Source of the DNA: Yersinia bercovieri ATCC 43970
Lineage (GTDB): Bacteria > Pseudomonadota > Gammaproteobacteria > Enterobacterales > Enterobacteriaceae
Direction of reading: 5' to 3'
DNA: 64,000 bases
Assembly: GCF_013282745.1 (NCBI RefSeq)
Contig: NZ_CP054044.1
Location: 1,364,001 to 1,428,000 of the forward strand
A program made the translations under genes and the position numbers. Under the pieces are notes generated by a model, which saw nothing but the letters and a program-made list of their open reading frames with translations, was not told the origin of the DNA and ran no database searches. Of the stretch, positions 47,128-53,860 are shown piece after piece; position 1 is the stretch's first letter, and every line of letters starts with the position of its first letter.

Positions 47128-47805
47128 ATGAGTACTCTCTATACAATTAACGTAATCAATAACAGCCCAACAGCGCAGGACTTCTTCTTCTTCCAAAAAC
47201 CGGCGATTTATACCGGTGGCGCTAAAGTCTACTCCAACAGTATCTACCAGGAAGTGTTGCAGCCCTATGCGAACTCCGGTTCCGTGCTGACCTTTGAGTG
47301 CTTAATGCAGTTCTATGCTGGCGCACAAACTCAGTTACCGAATTTGAGTGTCGGGCAAGACTCGGGATTCATCACCTCCAGTCAGGCGGTCGATTTAACC
47401 TCGGCAACCGCAGGAGTGCAAACGGCCAACACCACATTACTTTCCGTTGATCCCTCCCTAGGTCTATCACCTGCTAGCTATACCGAGGGTGTCCAGCCCG
47501 GCGCCTATCGCATTATCACACCCGCGTTCAATCCGATTACGGAAGTATTGAATGCGGGGTTAGCGGTGCAAAGCGCGAGTGGTGGCACGGTTTTATCGAG
47601 CTTTATCAATGCGGAACCGAGTAAAAACATCGATTGCCAGCCGGTGCTGAGCTTCTATGTCCAAACCGGGACTTACCAGCCGGGGACGGTGATTAATTTC
47701 TCCACCTCGTCAGTCGGTTCTGCAATATGCGATACCACTCAAGGGGTTACCGCGTTTAACGTGACCTACAACCCGCAAGGCACCTGGACGGTAACGTCGG
47801 CTTGA
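47128..47805 (+). CDS. Protein of unknown function, predicted target of the sigma-54 activator (225 aa)
   Basis: I do not recognise the family. The 225-aa protein starts MSTLYTINVINNSPTAQDFF and has a striking FFFFQKPAIYTGG stretch near residue 19. It is rich in Ser, Thr, Asn, Gly and aromatic residues with alternating polar and hydrophobic positions, suggesting an all-beta fold. There is no signal peptide or membrane helix, and only three Cys. The frame is open further upstream, to 47035, but that would cover the promoter; AAGGA 7 bp before ATG 47128 sets the start. It is the first gene after a sigma-54 promoter, probably co-transcribed with the next gene. Confidence 0.8.
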   Translation: MSTLYTINVINNSPTAQDFFFFQKPAIYTGGAKVYSNSIYQEVLQPYANSGSVLTFECLMQFYAGAQTQLPNLSVGQDSGFITSSQAVDLTSATAGVQTANTTLLSVDPSLGLSPASYTEGVQPGAYRIITPAFNPITEVLNAGLAVQSASGGTVLSSFINAEPSKNIDCQPVLSFYVQTGTYQPGTVINFSTSSVGSAICDTTQGVTAFNVTYNPQGTWTVTSA

Positions 47806-47818
47806 TAAAAGCAGATCT

Positions 47819-47846
47819 GCACGGCAGCTTGATCAACTCGCCGTGC
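47819..47846 (+). other. Stem-loop between the two sigma-54 target genes
   Basis: GCACGGC (47819-47825) and GCCGTGC (47840-47846) form a perfect stem with a 14-nt loop. No T-run follows. It may set differential mRNA stability or partly terminate. Confidence 0.55.
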
Positions 47847-47894
47847 CTCTTACGACAACTCATTTCTATTATCCCGTTTTTATGAGGAGGCACT

Positions 47895-48554
47895 ATGCCT
47901 AATCTGACAACCAGCATTCCACTCAATCTATTGCTAGGCCAACTTGCTGATCCTGTGGGCCAATTGACTCAACCACCTTTTAGTAACGAGTGTGGTGCCT
48001 ATGCCCTAACGGCCACATTGGCTGCCTTTGCGGACTGGCCGGAAAGTACCATTATCACCTATCTGGAAAACACGAATGTGATTTACCAAGTTGATGATTT
48101 TGTTACGGCTAAGACCAAAATCTATGGCCTGACGGGCATACTAAACCCTGATGGTGGGGCAAATGTTGCTAATGAGGGATATAACTCTCCGGCAGCCATG
48201 GCCGCCGTGGCCATGGATTTCACCCGCACGGCATCGGTGAGTATCACTACTGCGGGCTTATTTGCCTTAGGTATGCTGTACCCTCATGAACAGGTCGCTT
48301 GTGAGGCAGTTGTTGGTCAGCAAAATGTACATACGGATGCTGATTATACCGATCCCAACGTCGGACAAGTTCAGTTAATTTGTGTGGCCTCTGGCCCGCA
48401 AGCGCTTCATATGCTTGCCCGTGGTTCCGACGGGCTTTATTACGACCCCGCCACTGGCATTCGTAATAACGACTGGGGCAATCCAACGTTAGCGGAATTT
48501 CAGCAACAAAGTGGTTATGAGTTTGCCGGTTTATGGTTAACCATCAGTGAGTGA
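47895..48554 (+). CDS. Unknown protein with possible cysteine-peptidase-like triad (219 aa)
   Basis: Not assigned to a family. The sequence shows an N-terminal FSNECGAYALTATLAAF segment in which Cys33 starts a helix. Near the C-terminus are ALHMLARGSDGLYYDPATG, with His172 on one strand and Asp184 twelve residues later. Cys (early) - His - Asp/Asn (late), with GlyAla after the Cys, is the layout of papain-like or C39-like cysteine peptidases; this is an inference. No signal peptide or membrane segment. GAGGAGG stands just before the ATG. It lies 89 bp after the preceding unknown gene and very likely shares its sigma-54 promoter. Confidence 0.78.
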   Translation: MPNLTTSIPLNLLLGQLADPVGQLTQPPFSNECGAYALTATLAAFADWPESTIITYLENTNVIYQVDDFVTAKTKIYGLTGILNPDGGANVANEGYNSPAAMAAVAMDFTRTASVSITTAGLFALGMLYPHEQVACEAVVGQQNVHTDADYTDPNVGQVQLICVASGPQALHMLARGSDGLYYDPATGIRNNDWGNPTLAEFQQQSGYEFAGLWLTISE

Positions 48555-48572
48555 GTAAGCATGGTAAAATAG

Positions 48573-48613
48573 TGAACCGATAAACAGCGCCCGCATGGTT
48601 GCTTATCGGTTCA
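48573..48613 (+). terminator. Stem-loop ending the sigma-54 transcription unit
   Basis: TGAACCGATAA (48573-48583) and TTATCGGTTCA (48603-48613) are perfect 11-bp arms with a 19-nt loop, 18 bp after the stop. A strong T-run is missing. Confidence 0.6.
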
Positions 48614-49000
48614 CCCGCAACTTATGTTTTTCCCTATCCCATCATTACGCCATAAGTTTCAATTCGCCTTTCTTAAAAGTCGCTATAATTAACATTCCAG
48701 TCATAGGATTGCTAAAAAATATATATCATTAAAAAGCGATATTTTATTATCTGATATTCCTGCTTAGTAGTTTTTAGTGTAACTAGAGTATGAATTGCAC
48801 TGGACGAAAACCGATAATAGATATTTAATGATTTCGAATCTGCTGTTAATTATCATGTGATGACAGAACAGGGTGTTATTATTTATCTGCTTAGTATTTT
48901 ACATCTAGAATTAATTAAAAACCATCATTTGATAATTTAATAACAGATTAAACAAAAGTAATTAATTAAATTCCATTAGCACTATTTGGAGTGAATTAAA
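48614..49000. other. AT-rich region before the regulator array
   Basis: About 390 bp of very AT-rich DNA with no supportable gene. It should contain the promoter of the array. Such composition suits H-NS binding, an inference from base content only. Confidence 0.4.
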
Positions 49001-49246
49001 ATGAACAAAGACTGGCATAAACAAGACATTTTAGCTGCAATCAGAAAAGAGAAAGGTTCACTTGCCGAGTTATCAAGAGAACATGGGCTATCCCCCTGCA
49101 CACTCTCTAATGCGCTCATGCGTCCTTGGCCAAAAGGTGAAATGATTATTGCCAATGCCATTGGTATATCACCTCAAGAGATATGGCCCAGCCGATTTAT
49201 CGATTATAGAGGACATAAAATTATCAGAAGGATAAGAAAAAACTAA
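49001..49246 (+). CDS. Ner/Nlp (SfsB)-type DNA-binding protein
   Basis: An 81-aa helix-turn-helix protein of the phage Mu Ner / enterobacterial Nlp (SfsB) family. It shows DWHKQDILAAIRKEKGSLAE, then LSREHGLSPCTLSNAL as the recognition part and the family hallmark RPWPKGEMIIANAIGISPQEIWPSR. It lies 18 bp before the first gene fragment of the LuxR-type array, in the same direction, so it may head and control that operon. No other phage gene is nearby. Confidence 0.85.
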   Translation: MNKDWHKQDILAAIRKEKGSLAELSREHGLSPCTLSNALMRPWPKGEMIIANAIGISPQEIWPSRFIDYRGHKIIRRIRKN

Positions 49247-49264
49247 ACGTTAGAGGAGTATCTC

Positions 49265-49456
49265 ATGAGGGAAATATTAGAGCAGTCTCTTAATATGTTA
49301 ATCCGATTTTGGGAGAATAGTAGTGACCCTTGGCGTGTAAAAAAGAATCAACCCAGGTTTATTTATGCAAATCCCAGATCCAACAAAGCCATTAACTTAC
49401 CTGCTAAATATAATGTAGAAGGTCTGTTAGATGATGAAATACCCTCATTGGTATAA
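49265..49456 (+). pseudogene. Truncated PAS-LuxR array member (63 aa, sensor part only)
   Basis: The first 60 residues match the sensor start of the array proteins (LIRFWENSSDPW, RFIYANPRSNKAINLPAKYNVEG), closest to the copy at 51638. The frame then stops after DDEIPSLV, where full copies go on for 165 residues, and the next gene begins 29 bp later. The rest appears deleted, not frameshifted. It keeps a good ribosome-binding site (GAGGAG), so a short sensor-only peptide may still be made. Confidence 0.75.
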
Positions 49457-49485
49457 ATACAGTTAATCATAAAGGGAGAAATATA

Positions 49486-50172
49486 ATGGAAAAAGAATTA
49501 TTCGACTCACTTGAAATGTTAATAAGATTTTGGGATCAAAGTGCAGAGCCATGGAGTGTAAAAGATAATTGCTCAAGATATGTTTATGCAAATCCTAGGT
49601 TTAATCAGTTCTTATACCTACCTGATGAATATTGTGTCGAAGGGCGACTTGATAGTGAACTCCCGACACCAATAGCAGAGTTTTCCGCTGAATTTGAACG
49701 GCAAGATCGGCAGGCAGAAAAATTACAGGATCGGATTACATCAATTGAAATCCACTTACTTGATGGTTGCTCTTGTTACACGGCATATTTCTGTGATAAA
49801 TATCCACTAATTGACGAAAATGATATATCCCAAGGGGTGATCTGCCATATCAGACCTGTGAATAACATTATACTTACTCGGCTAAATAAAATAAAAATGC
49901 CCACATCATTGGTATTAACCTCCCCGCTAGAGATATTTTCAAAAAGAGAGTGGGAAGTGCTATTTTACCTTTTACATAACTTATCAAGCATAGAGATTGC
50001 TAGAAAACTCAGCTTATCACCAAGTGAAGTGTGTGATGTTAGTGAAAGCATTTATAAAAAAGCAGGTGTTGCCAATAATAGACAGGTTATTGAGTATTGT
50101 TATGAAAATAAAATAAATAATTTTGTTCCTAGAAGTTTCTTCGAATACTCAGGACCTTTTCCTTTAAAATAA
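49486..50172 (+). CDS. PAS-like sensor/LuxR-type regulator, array copy 1
   Basis: A 228-aa protein with an N-terminal PAS-like sensor (about residues 1-135; RFWDQSAEPWSVKDN, YLPDEYCVEGRLDSE, YFCDKYPLID) and a C-terminal LuxR/GerE helix-turn-helix (about 150-205; FSKREWEVLFYLLHNLSSIE, SIYKKAGV). Of the six full copies its DNA-binding half is the most divergent (SPSEVCDVSE in place of SPRTICNITQ), so it may read other sites. It lacks an acyl-homoserine-lactone-binding domain. Low GC content, unlike the core genes. GGGAG precedes the ATG. Confidence 0.85.
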   Translation: MEKELFDSLEMLIRFWDQSAEPWSVKDNCSRYVYANPRFNQFLYLPDEYCVEGRLDSELPTPIAEFSAEFERQDRQAEKLQDRITSIEIHLLDGCSCYTAYFCDKYPLIDENDISQGVICHIRPVNNIILTRLNKIKMPTSLVLTSPLEIFSKREWEVLFYLLHNLSSIEIARKLSLSPSEVCDVSESIYKKAGVANNRQVIEYCYENKINNFVPRSFFEYSGPFPLK

Positions 50173-50202
50173 TGAGTGGCTTAATTTAAGGAGGTAAATT
50201 AA

Positions 50203-50889
50203 ATGGAGAAGAAGGTATCTCAATTCACTGAATCATTAATCCGTTTTTGGGAGCATAGTGATGATCCTTGGGCAATAAAGGATAATCAATCCAGATATAT
50301 CTATGCCAATCCTAGAGTCAATAAACTATGGCATTTATCGGATGATTATTGTGTGGAGGGGCGGTTAGATGGGGAAATTCCAACACCATCAGCAGAGTTT
50401 CAGGATGAATTTCAAAAGCAAGATCGTCGGGTCGAGTTATTACAGGAGCGAGCTACATCAGTTGATATACAGTTATATGATGGACACTCTTATTTTACAC
50501 CCTATTTCTGTGATAGATACCCATTAATTGATGAGAGCGGCATATCCATAGGGGTTATTTTTCATTGTCGACCCGCGACCGATATAATGTTAACTCGCTT
50601 AACTAAAATAAAAGTCCCCACGTCACTCACATTTACTCCACCATCTGACTTATTTACCAAAAGAGAGTGGGAAGTATTGTTCTATATTTTACATGCTTAT
50701 ACCAGCCCCGAGATCGCGAAAAAGCTGTTTTTATCACCCAGAACTATCTGCAATATCACCCAAAGTATCTATAAGAAAGTCGGTGTCACCAGTAAGCGGC
50801 AGATCATTGAGTATTGCTATGAGAATAAAATTAATAATTATGTCCCACAGAGTTTCTTTGAATCTTCAGGTTCTTTCCCATTAATGTAA
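50203..50889 (+). CDS. PAS-like sensor/LuxR-type regulator, array copy 2
   Basis: A 228-aa paralogue. Its sensor half (HSDDPWAIKDNQSRYIYAN, DEFQKQDRRVELLQERATSV) is closest to that of array copy 6 at 53074. Its LuxR-type half, FTKREWEVLFYILHAYTS then SPRTICNITQSIYKKVGVTS, is nearly the same as in copies 3 to 6. TAAGGAGG lies before the ATG; the gap from the previous gene is 30 bp, as expected for an operon. Confidence 0.87.
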   Translation: MEKKVSQFTESLIRFWEHSDDPWAIKDNQSRYIYANPRVNKLWHLSDDYCVEGRLDGEIPTPSAEFQDEFQKQDRRVELLQERATSVDIQLYDGHSYFTPYFCDRYPLIDESGISIGVIFHCRPATDIMLTRLTKIKVPTSLTFTPPSDLFTKREWEVLFYILHAYTSPEIAKKLFLSPRTICNITQSIYKKVGVTSKRQIIEYCYENKINNYVPQSFFESSGSFPLM

Positions 50890-50923
50890 GGAAATTTATC
50901 ATGTTATGAAAAGGGGGGGCATA

Positions 50924-51610
50924 ATGGATAAATCGCTAACTGACTCACTTGAGATGTTAATTCGATTTTGGGAACACAGTTCTGAACCTTGGGGGGTAAA
51001 GGATAATCAATCCAGATTCATTTATTCAAATGCCAGACATCATAAATTATTAAATTTACCTGATAAATATTGTCTTGAAGGTCGGTTAGATGGCGAGCTC
51101 CCTTCACCAACTGCAGATTTCCAATTTGAATTCCAGGCACATGACCGTCAAGTAGAATTACTAAACGACCGTATTACAACTGTTGAAATACATGCATGGG
51201 ATGGGCTTTCTTATTTAATGCCTAATTTTTGTGACAAATATCCATTAATTGATAAAGATGGTATAGCTCAGGGTACTATCTTTCATGTAAGACCGGTGCA
51301 AGATGTAGTATTAAGCCATCTAAGTAAAATTAAGGCACCCACATCACTGACATTTACCCCGCCCTCAGATTTATTTACCAAGAGAGAGTGGGAGGTGTTA
51401 TTCTATATTTTACATGCTTACACCAGCCATGAGATTGCTAAAAAACTATTTTTATCACCCAGCACCATCTGCAATATCACTCAAAGTATCTATAATAAAG
51501 CAGGGGTTACCAGTAAGCGGCAGATCATTGAGTATTGCTATGAGAATAAAATTAGTAATTATGTTCCGCAGAGCTTCTTTGAGTACTCAGGATCTTTCCC
51601 ATTAATGTAA
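50924..51610 (+). CDS. PAS-like sensor/LuxR-type regulator, array copy 3
   Basis: A 228-aa paralogue starting MDKSLTDSLEMLIRFWEHSS. Its first 90 bp and upstream flank nearly equal those of copy 5. The middle of the sensor is distinct (LKYCLEG-type region, AWDGLSYLMPNF). The LuxR half has SPSTICNITQSIYNKAGVTS. The ribosome-binding site contains a run of seven G (50913-50919). An in-frame ATG at 50906 would add six residues but has a poorer context. Confidence 0.86.
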   Translation: MDKSLTDSLEMLIRFWEHSSEPWGVKDNQSRFIYSNARHHKLLNLPDKYCLEGRLDGELPSPTADFQFEFQAHDRQVELLNDRITTVEIHAWDGLSYLMPNFCDKYPLIDKDGIAQGTIFHVRPVQDVVLSHLSKIKAPTSLTFTPPSDLFTKREWEVLFYILHAYTSHEIAKKLFLSPSTICNITQSIYNKAGVTSKRQIIEYCYENKISNYVPQSFFEYSGSFPLM

Positions 51611-51637
51611 GGATGAATTCAGCTTAGGAGGATAAAA

Positions 51638-52327
51638 ATGGATGGGAAAAAGTTATCTCAATCACTGGAGATGTTAATTCAATTTTGGGAACATAGCTCA
51701 GAACCTTGGGCAATAAAGGATAATCAGTCCAGGTTTATTTATGCCAATCCCAGATTCAATAAAGTAATAAATTTGCCCGCTAAATACAATGTCGAAGGGC
51801 GGTTAGATGGTGAAATGCCCTCATCTGTATCAGCATTTCAGGATGAATTTCAGCATCAAGATCGTCAGGTAGAGTTATTACAAGACCGTATAACATCAGT
51901 TGAGATACATTGTCATGATGGGCTTCCCTATTTTAAGCCCTATTTCTGTGACAAATATCCATTAATTGATGAGAATGGGATATCTCAAGGCACTTTTTTT
52001 CATGGCCGACCTATGGTCGACATATATTTAACCTTTTTAGCTAAAATTAAGGCACCTACATCACTTATATTTACTCCACCATCAGATTTATTTACCAAGA
52101 GAGAGTGGGAGGTGTTGTTCTATATTTTACATGCTTACACCAGCCCGGAGATTGCTAAAAAGCTATTTTTATCACCCAGGACAGTCTGTAATATCACCCA
52201 AAGCATCTATAAGAAAGTCGGAGTTACCAGTAAGCGGCAGATCATTGAGTATTGCTATGAGAATAAAATTAATAATTATGTTCCGCAGAGCTTCTTTGAG
52301 CACTCAGGATCTTTCTCACTAATGTAA
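51638..52327 (+). CDS. PAS-like sensor/LuxR-type regulator, array copy 4
   Basis: A 229-aa paralogue starting MDGKKLSQSLEMLIQFWEHS. Its upstream flank and first residues match copy 6. The sensor region NPRFNKVINLPAKYNVEG matches the truncated member at 49265. The LuxR-type half is encoded by DNA that is perfectly identical to copy 5 over 183 bp (52116-52298 against 52836-53018). TTAGGAGG precedes the ATG. Confidence 0.87.
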   Translation: MDGKKLSQSLEMLIQFWEHSSEPWAIKDNQSRFIYANPRFNKVINLPAKYNVEGRLDGEMPSSVSAFQDEFQHQDRQVELLQDRITSVEIHCHDGLPYFKPYFCDKYPLIDENGISQGTFFHGRPMVDIYLTFLAKIKAPTSLIFTPPSDLFTKREWEVLFYILHAYTSPEIAKKLFLSPRTVCNITQSIYKKVGVTSKRQIIEYCYENKINNYVPQSFFEHSGSFSLM

Positions 52328-52360
52328 GGAAAATTATCATGTTATGAAGAGGGGGACGTA

Positions 52361-53047
52361 ATGGACAAATCGCTAACTGACTCACTTGAGATGTTAATTC
52401 GATTTTGGGAACACAGTTCTGAACCTTGGGGGGTAAAGGATAATCAATCTAGATTCATTTATACAAATCCTAGGTTGCATAGATTATATAATTTGCCTAC
52501 TGGTTTTACTATGGAAGGTCGATTAGATGGCGAGCTTCCTTCACCCGTTTCAGAGTTTCAGGATGAGTGGCAGGCACATGATCGGCAGGTGGAATTATTG
52601 CAGGATCGCATTACAACAGTTGAGATACACTTATTCGATGGGCGCTCCTATTTTCAACCTTATTTCTGCGATAAGTATCCATTAATTGATAAAAATGGCG
52701 TGTCACAAGGGGTTATTTTTCATGGGAAACAAGTAACTGACACCATGTTAACCTGTCTAACTAAAATAAAAATTCCCACATCATTAGTATTCACCCCACC
52801 TTCTGATTTATTTACCAAAAGAGAGTGGGAGGTGCTGTTCTATATTTTACATGCTTACACCAGCCCGGAGATTGCTAAAAAGCTATTTTTATCACCCAGG
52901 ACAGTCTGTAATATCACCCAAAGCATCTATAAGAAAGTCGGAGTTACCAGTAAGCGGCAGATCATTGAGTATTGCTATGAGAATAAAATTAATAATTATG
53001 TTCCGCAGAGCTTCTTCGAGTCTTCAGGTTCTTTTCCATTAATGTAA
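52361..53047 (+). CDS. PAS-like sensor/LuxR-type regulator, array copy 5
   Basis: A 228-aa paralogue starting MDKSLTDSLEMLIRFWEHSS, like copy 3. Its sensor has its own centre (LHRLYNLPTGFTMEG, HLFDGRSYFQPYFCDKYPLID). The DNA-binding half is the one shared exactly with copy 4. GAGGGGG precedes the ATG. Confidence 0.87.
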   Translation: MDKSLTDSLEMLIRFWEHSSEPWGVKDNQSRFIYTNPRLHRLYNLPTGFTMEGRLDGELPSPVSEFQDEWQAHDRQVELLQDRITTVEIHLFDGRSYFQPYFCDKYPLIDKNGVSQGVIFHGKQVTDTMLTCLTKIKIPTSLVFTPPSDLFTKREWEVLFYILHAYTSPEIAKKLFLSPRTVCNITQSIYKKVGVTSKRQIIEYCYENKINNYVPQSFFESSGSFPLM

Positions 53048-53073
53048 GGATTAATTCAGCTTAGGAGGATAAA

Positions 53074-53763
53074 ATGAATGGGAAAAAATTATCTCAATCA
53101 CTGGAAATGTTAATTCGCTTTTGGGAGCACAGTGATGATCCTTGGGCAATAAAGGATCATCAATCCAGATATATCTATGCTAACGCAAGAACCAATAAAC
53201 TGTGGGGTTTGTCGGATAATTATTGTGTAGAAGGACGGTTAGATGGCGAAATTCCAACACCAGCGGCAGAGTTTCAGGATGAATTCCAGAAACAAGACCG
53301 TAGGGTCGAGTTATTACAGGAGCGTGGTACATCAGTTGATATACAACTATTTGATGGACACTCTTATTGTACGCCTTATTTCTGCGATAAATACCCATTA
53401 ATTGATGAGGATGGTGTATCACAGGGGGTTATTCTCCATGCGAAACCAGTAACTGATACCATGCTAACCCGCCTAACTAAAGTAAAAATCCCCACATCAC
53501 TTACATTTACTCCACCATCGGAACTATTTACCAAAAGAGAGTGGGAAGTGCTGTTCTATCTTTTACATGCTTATACCAGCCCCGAGATTGCTAAAAAGCT
53601 ATTTTTATCACCCAGGACTATCTGCAATATTACCCAAGGAATCTATAAGAAAGTTGGAGTTACTAGCAAGCGGCAGATCATTGAGTATTGCTATGAGAAT
53701 AAAATCAATAATTATGTACCACAGAGCTTTTTTGATTCCTCTGGCTCTTTCTCATTAATATAG
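53074..53763 (+). CDS. PAS-like sensor/LuxR-type regulator, array copy 6
   Basis: A 229-aa paralogue, last of the array. Start and flank resemble copy 4 (MNGKKLSQSLEML), while the sensor resembles copy 2 (HSDDPWAIKDHQSRYIYAN, DEFQKQDRRVELLQERGTSV), so it is a mosaic. LuxR half: SPRTICNITQGIYKKVGVTS. A strong hairpin follows the stop codon. Confidence 0.87.
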   Translation: MNGKKLSQSLEMLIRFWEHSDDPWAIKDHQSRYIYANARTNKLWGLSDNYCVEGRLDGEIPTPAAEFQDEFQKQDRRVELLQERGTSVDIQLFDGHSYCTPYFCDKYPLIDEDGVSQGVILHAKPVTDTMLTRLTKVKIPTSLTFTPPSELFTKREWEVLFYLLHAYTSPEIAKKLFLSPRTICNITQGIYKKVGVTSKRQIIEYCYENKINNYVPQSFFDSSGSFSLI

Positions 53764-53780
53764 TGGTCAGCTCAGCAGTT

Positions 53781-53812
53781 GCCGATTACGTCCGCACTTT
53801 GACGTAATCGGC
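53781..53812. terminator. Strong stem-loop at the end of the regulator array
   Basis: GCCGATTACGTC (53781-53792) and GACGTAATCGGC (53801-53812) are perfect 12-bp arms with an 8-nt loop, followed by GAGTTTAC. It lies between the array and the convergent yicH and could serve both strands. Confidence 0.75.
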
Positions 53813-53860
53813 GAGTTTACGCGAACGGAGTCGGTACTCTGTCGCCGCTCCCAAGCCCTC

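Noticed and set aside
49001..49246. Prophage remnant signalled by the Ner-like gene
   Set aside because: No integrase, terminase, structural gene or attachment repeat is nearby, and Nlp/SfsB relatives are common chromosomal genes.
49265..53763. Quorum-sensing LuxR receptors for acyl-homoserine lactones
   Set aside because: The sensor half does not look like the autoinducer-binding domain and no luxI-type gene is in the window; the PAS-like reading fits better.
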